From an uncultured Phycisphaerales bacterium (GTDB lineage Bacteria; Planctomycetota; Phycisphaerae; Phycisphaerales; UBA1924): 10,485 nt of DNA. Numbering within the stretch: position 1 is the first letter of the stretch; each line of letters begins with the position of its first letter. Made by a program: the position numbers and the translations under genes. Where the stretch lies: NCBI GenBank assembly GCA_937879825.1, contig CALFMQ010000104.1, positions 1 to 10,485 of the forward strand, written 5' to 3'. Positions 7,205-10,485 of the stretch are shown here, piece by piece. Below the pieces are notes generated by a model, which worked only from the letters and a program-made list of their open reading frames with translations, was not told the origin of the DNA and made no database searches.

Positions 7205-9403
7205 TCAGGGATGGCCGCGGACGCCCATCACGGTTTCAGCGCACAACGCCTCGAAGATCCCCAGCGCCTCCGCGGAGGAGGGGTCGGCCGTCTCGGATGC
7301 GGCCCTCCGAGCGTATGTCCCATCGGGCATCAGTTCCCAGGCCCGCCGCCGATCGCTCATGTTCAGTTCCAGAATCCGATTCAATCGCTTCCTGGCGTCC
7401 AGATCGCGGATCGGGATCCCGACCTCGACCCGATCAGAGAGATTCCGCACCATCCAGTCCGCCGACGCGATGAACCACTCGCCCTCGATCGGATCATCTC
7501 TCCCGTTGGCAAAGTGGAAAATCCGTGAGTGCTCGAGGAATCGTCCGATCGACGCCGTCACCGTGATGTTCTCGCTGATACCCGCGACACCGGGACGCAG
7601 ACAGCAGAAGCCGCGCACCACGAGGTGAATCCGCACGCCCGCGTTCGACGCCTCGTAGAGGCGGTTGATGATCCCTACGTCCTCGAGTTGATTCATCTTC
7701 GCGAGGATCCGCGCCGGCTTGCCCTGCCGCGCGTTGGCGGCCTCGCGATCGATCAGTTCGTAGAACCGTCGGCGCATCGTATGAGGGGCCACGAGCAATG
7801 CGCGGTACTCGTGCTGGAATGATCGTCCGGTGAGATGATTGAACACGTTGACGACGTCGTCGGTGATTACAGGATCGCAGGTCAGGAGCCCGCAATCGGT
7901 GTACAGCAGCGCCGTCCCCGGGTGGTAGTTCCCCGTCCCGACATGCGCGTAGCAGCGCAGCCCGTCGTGCTCCTTCCGCACCACGAGCGAACACTTGCAG
8001 TGCGTCTTGAGCCCGACCAGGCCGTACGCCACGTGCACGCCGTGATTCTCGAGCATTCGGGCGAATGTCACGTTCTTGCTCTCGTCGAATCGCGCCCGGA
8101 GCTCCACCAGCACCGCCACCTGTTTCCCGTCTTCGGCGGCGCGGATCAGACTCTCGACGAACGGCGACTCGCGCGACGTGCGATAAATCGTCTGCTTGAT
8201 CGCCAGTACGTTCGGGTCCTTGGCCGCCTGCGCGATGAACCGCTCCACCGACGCCTTGAACGACTCGTACGGGTGATGCACAAAGATGTCGCGTTCGCGG
8301 ATCGCAGCGAAAATATCCTGCTCATCGTTGCGGAGCCGCGGCGGGATCACCGGCACCCACGGGCGGTCTTTCAGGTCCGTCCGGTCCAGGCGCAGCAGTT
8401 CCCCGAGATCGGCGTACTCGAGCGGGCCCGCCGACGAATAGATATCCGAGTCGTCGAGCTCCAACTCTTCCTTGAGCAGGTCCAGAATCTCGGGCGACGG
8501 GTTCTCGCCAGTCTCCAAACGAATCGTCTCCGCGAACCGGCGGAGGTGGAGTTCCGTCTCGACATGCTCCAGCAGATCGTCCGAGACCTCCGCCTCCTGC
8601 TCAACGCCCGTCGAACGCGTGACGCGGAACGGCATGACCTCGAGCAACTGCATGCCGGGGAACACATCATCGAGGTTATGCCTCAGTATCTGTTCAAGCG
8701 GCACGAATCGTGCCTGGCGAGGGTCCGTCACCACGCCGACATCGCCGCGCTTGGGGAGCGAGATGAGCCGGGGTACCGGGTCCGGAATCTTGAGACGAGC
8801 AAACAGCCGCTCCGACCGGCCCGGCTGCGCCACCAGAATCCCGAGATTCTCGGAGAGGTTCGAGATAAACGGGAAGCGATGCCCCGGATCGACGGCCAGC
8901 GGCGTGAGAATCGGGAACACATTCGAACGGAACCAATCGTCAAGGCGCTCGCGATCGGTCTCGTTCAGTTCCGCGTACCCGAGAATCTGGATGCCCGACT
9001 CCTGCAACGCCGGAAGGACCTGCCGCTGATAGCACCACGCCTGGTCGCGGATCAGCTGCATCACAGAAGCGCGAATCTGCGCCAGATTCTCGCGCACCGA
9101 TCTCCCGTCGTGCGTCAGCAACTCGAGCCCCGAGATGGCCCGCCGCTTCAGCATGCCGACGCGCTTCATGAAGAACTCATCCAGGTTCGACGCGAAGATC
9201 GTCAGGAACTTCACTCGCTCCAGCAGGGGCGTGCGGTCGTCCATCGCCTCGGCGAGGACGCGCCGATTGAACTCGAGCCACGACGCGTCGCGCCCGATGA
9301 ACCGGAGCGGATCGCCGGCCGCGCCGTCAATCGGCGCACCGTCCCCCGTGGCGCTGGACGCCGGATCGAGCGAATGCGTTGGGTCTTGATGCGGACGGGT
9401 CAT
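7205..9403 (-). CDS. ppk1: Polyphosphate kinase 1
   Basis: Ppk1 reversibly transfers the terminal phosphate of ATP onto inorganic polyphosphate, storing phosphate and energy and supporting stress survival. The 732-residue protein is slightly longer than the roughly 690 usual. It carries the family landmarks in order: the N-terminal domain with RDASWLEFNRRVLAEA (38-53) and ASNLDEFFMKRVGM (71-84), then the head domain, then the two PLD-like catalytic domains. H467 in GLKTHCK matches the autophosphorylated His435 of E. coli, and H625 in RFLEHSR matches His592; the spacing agrees within one residue. R408 and R438 fit the metal/phosphate-binding Arg375 and Arg405. YAHVGTGNYHPGTALLYTD (485-503) is the family signature. 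The first ~30 residues are low-complexity and the C-terminal ~35 are an extension. ATG at 9403 has GAAGG 7 bases upstream. No exopolyphosphatase or phosphate-uptake gene is adjacent. It appears to be a single-gene unit with terminators on both sides. Confidence 0.97.
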   Translation of the reverse strand: MTRPHQDPTHSLDPASSATGDGAPIDGAAGDPLRFIGRDASWLEFNRRVLAEAMDDRTPLLERVKFLTIFASNLDEFFMKRVGMLKRRAISGLELLTHDGRSVRENLAQIRASVMQLIRDQAWCYQRQVLPALQESGIQILGYAELNETDRERLDDWFRSNVFPILTPLAVDPGHRFPFISNLSENLGILVAQPGRSERLFARLKIPDPVPRLISLPKRGDVGVVTDPRQARFVPLEQILRHNLDDVFPGMQLLEVMPFRVTRSTGVEQEAEVSDDLLEHVETELHLRRFAETIRLETGENPSPEILDLLKEELELDDSDIYSSAGPLEYADLGELLRLDRTDLKDRPWVPVIPPRLRNDEQDIFAAIRERDIFVHHPYESFKASVERFIAQAAKDPNVLAIKQTIYRTSRESPFVESLIRAAEDGKQVAVLVELRARFDESKNVTFARMLENHGVHVAYGLVGLKTHCKCSLVVRKEHDGLRCYAHVGTGNYHPGTALLYTDCGLLTCDPVITDDVVNVFNHLTGRSFQHEYRALLVAPHTMRRRFYELIDREAANARQGKPARILAKMNQLEDVGIINRLYEASNAGVRIHLVVRGFCCLRPGVAGISENITVTASIGRFLEHSRIFHFANGRDDPIEGEWFIASADWMVRNLSDRVEVGIPIRDLDARKRLNRILELNMSDRRRAWELMPDGTYARRAASETADPSSAEALGIFEALCAETVMGVRGHP

Positions 9404-9410
9404 GACAGGG

Positions 9411-9415
9411 CCTTC
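9411..9415 (-). promoter_or_regulatory. Ribosome binding site of ppk1
   Basis: GAAGG on the minus strand lies 7 bases before the ppk1 ATG at 9403. It supports this start despite the poorly conserved first 30 residues. Confidence 0.55.
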
Positions 9416-9432
9416 ATCCTAGGACCGGATCG

Positions 9433-9444
9433 ACCACCGGAGCG
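9433..9444 (-). repeat. 12-base element CGCTCCGGTGGT, copy upstream of ppk1
   Basis: This is the second copy of the element at 7006-6995. It falls in the 91-base stretch between the upstream gene's terminator and the ppk1 start, which must hold the ppk1 promoter. I see no convincing -35/-10 pair there. Confidence 0.3.
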
Positions 9445-9494
9445 TTCGGCATGAGCCGACGCATCATCTCACCGCGCGAATGTAAGAAACGCGC

Positions 9495-9537
9495 AAAGAA
9501 AAACCGGCCGCGGTGTCCTCCAGGTCACCACGGCCGG
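9495..9537 (-). terminator. Intrinsic terminator after the polyproline gene
   Basis: On the minus strand a 12-bp stem (9537-9526 with 9515-9504, one G-U pair) encloses a 10-base loop and is followed by a T-rich run (TTTTTCTTT, 9503-9495). It starts 23 bases after the stop codon of the gene ending at 9561 and separates that gene from ppk1. Confidence 0.88.
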
Positions 9538-9560
9538 CGGATGGGTGTCCGATCTGGCAC

Positions 9561-10485
9561 TCAGGCGGCGGGCGTCTCCGCAGAATCCGCATCGGATGCG
9601 AGCGACTCGTCCAGCAGGCCAAGCACCCGAGCCAGCTCGTCGGGCGTCAGCCCGACCTGCTCGCAGAGCGGAGCCAGCAGGCGGCGTTGCGCCTGGCTGT
9701 ACTGGAGGTCGGTCATCCCGAGCCCGCGGACCTGCTCGAGCAGCGTCCGGAGTTCCACGAGGTTGCGGAACGCCAGCTGCTCTTCAGGTGTCGGCGCCGC
9801 CGCGACGAACCCCGCGAAGGCGACCGGCTCGAACGCCTGCGCCTCGCCGGCACCGAAGTTCTCCAGCGAGCGGCGGATCGAGTCCGCAACGGTCGCAGCC
9901 GAGCCATCCTCGCGGGCGGCGAACAGCGCGTTGTAGCGCTCCGCAGCCGCGATCACGCTCTTGATGTCGAACCGCGTCGCCGCGAGCACGGTCTCCGAAC
10001 CATAGTTCGAAGGCGCACCGGGCAGGTCGCTATAGACATAGCGCTTCCCGGCAACCGCGCCGCCGGACTCGCCGGCCTCGACGCCGCGTGCGTCGATGCC
10101 GATCAGCGCCAGACGATCGAGGTCGTACACGCGCGGGATCACAAAGTCCCTGAACCGCGCATCGGGCCGGCCGTCGTCACGCGAACCGGTATCCACCGGC
10201 ACCACGAGTTCCGCGGGCGGGTCCGTCGGACCCGGAGGCGGGGGCGGCGGCGGGGGCGGCGGAGGAGGGGGCGGCGGGGGCGGAGGAGGCGGCGGAGGCG
10301 GCGGGGGAGGGGGCGGAGGCGGAGGCGGCGGCGGCGGAGGAGGCGGGGGCGGTGAGGCCGTCGGCACCCGCTGATCCAGCACCATCCCGTCGAACATCAC
10401 CGCGGACTCAACGAGGTCCGCGTTGTTCATCGCGACCGCATCAAAGCCGAGCGAAACCAGATCGCCCTGGACAGCGCCAGAGAGG
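9561..10485 (-). CDS. Unrecognised protein with a 40-proline tract (5' end outside window)
   Basis: The frame stays open to the window edge. The ATG at 10430 is in frame, but the 18 codons before it also read as protein-like sequence (SGAVQGDLVSLGFDAVA), so the true start probably lies outside. The visible part has three regions. First is a short, mildly hydrophobic N-terminal segment with MNNADLVESAVMFDGMVLDQ. Next is a run of exactly 40 prolines (residues 27-66 counted from the 10430 ATG). Last is a C-terminal part of about 220 residues, mostly alpha-helical in character and rich in Ala, Glu and Leu; its last stretch, with LVELRTLLEQVRGLG and LTPDELARVLGLLDESL, looks like a helical bundle. 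No transmembrane helix, catalytic motif or export signal is visible. I do not recognise the family. The proline tract would act as a stiff linker between two domains. A strong terminator follows the stop. Confidence 0.78.
   Translation of the reverse strand, partial: LSGAVQGDLVSLGFDAVAMNNADLVESAVMFDGMVLDQRVPTASPPPPPPPPPPPPPPPPPPPPPPPPPPPPPPPPPPPPPPPPGPTDPPAELVVPVDTGSRDDGRPDARFRDFVIPRVYDLDRLALIGIDARGVEAGESGGAVAGKRYVYSDLPGAPSNYGSETVLAATRFDIKSVIAAAERYNALFAAREDGSAATVADSIRRSLENFGAGEAQAFEPVAFAGFVAAAPTPEEQLAFRNLVELRTLLEQVRGLGMTDLQYSQAQRRLLAPLCEQVGLTPDELARVLGLLDESLASDADSAETPAA
10233..10352 (-). repeat. 120-base low-complexity tract encoding 40 consecutive prolines
   Basis: All 40 codons are CCG, CCC or CCT; none is CCA and none is interrupted. 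The codons are mixed with no simple repeating unit. The plus strand is almost pure purine plus C and contains seven separate runs of five G, so it has strong potential for G-quadruplexes. For this gene that is the template strand. Confidence 0.95.

Noticed and set aside
9400..9417. Five-codon reading frame (ATG at 9417) whose stop overlaps the ppk1 ATG, as in translational coupling
   Set aside because: Its start lacks a properly spaced ribosome binding site and its codons contain the GAAGG that serves ppk1. It is most simply a by-product of that site.
7835..9454. 539-residue open frame on the plus strand
   Set aside because: It lies antisense to ppk1, whose catalytic motifs are unambiguous. 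Long antisense frames are expected in GC-rich coding DNA.
10096..10374. Plus-strand frame encoding a long polyglycine run
   Set aside because: It is the complement of the proline tract. The minus-strand frame continues into a plausible folded domain and ends at a terminator, while the glycine frame has nothing on either side.

Overview
The window is GC-rich and every gene I can support lies on the minus strand, so reading order runs from high to low coordinates. Two neighbouring secreted proteins end in paired EF-hand-like 'DVDDLN...FG' modules with a terminal Cys. Together with the FG-GAP and di-heme (DUF1111-type) families, this points to a planctomycete of the Phycisphaerae type. That assignment is inferred from protein style, not from a marker gene.

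Layout from high to low coordinates. (1) 10485-9561: the 3' part of an unrecognised gene encoding an uninterrupted run of 40 prolines, closed by a strong intrinsic terminator at 9537-9495. (2) 9403-7205: complete polyphosphate kinase (ppk1). It is followed by an unusual terminator region (7175-7112) in which two pairs of inverted repeats cross each other ahead of a T6 tract. (3) A leader of about 200 bases, then 6915-4462: a secreted seven-repeat FG-GAP/VCBS beta-propeller protein with a jelly-roll-like domain and a C-terminal dockerin-like module. A GC-rich hairpin follows. (4) 4299-2620: a secreted di-heme oxidoreductase with two CxxCH sites and six Ca-binding-type loops in its C-terminal tail, followed by a clean intrinsic terminator (2590-2563). 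(5) 2526-565: a full-length ABC exporter with fused membrane and ATPase domains. (6) 503-1: the N-terminal part of a DEAH-box HrpA-type RNA helicase, cut by the window edge and possibly co-transcribed with the ABC gene.

Most genes are separated by terminator-like hairpins, so the window looks like a series of single-gene units rather than one operon. The exception is the ABC-helicase pair, which has 61 bases between genes and no hairpin. The functional link best supported is between the two dockerin-like secreted proteins, which probably share an export and surface-attachment route. Ppk1, the exporter and the helicase are housekeeping-type genes. I found no tRNA, rRNA, CRISPR array, transposase or phage gene. 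The points most worth a second look are the crossed inverted repeats after ppk1, the 40-proline tract, and the calcium-loop-rich tail on a haem enzyme.
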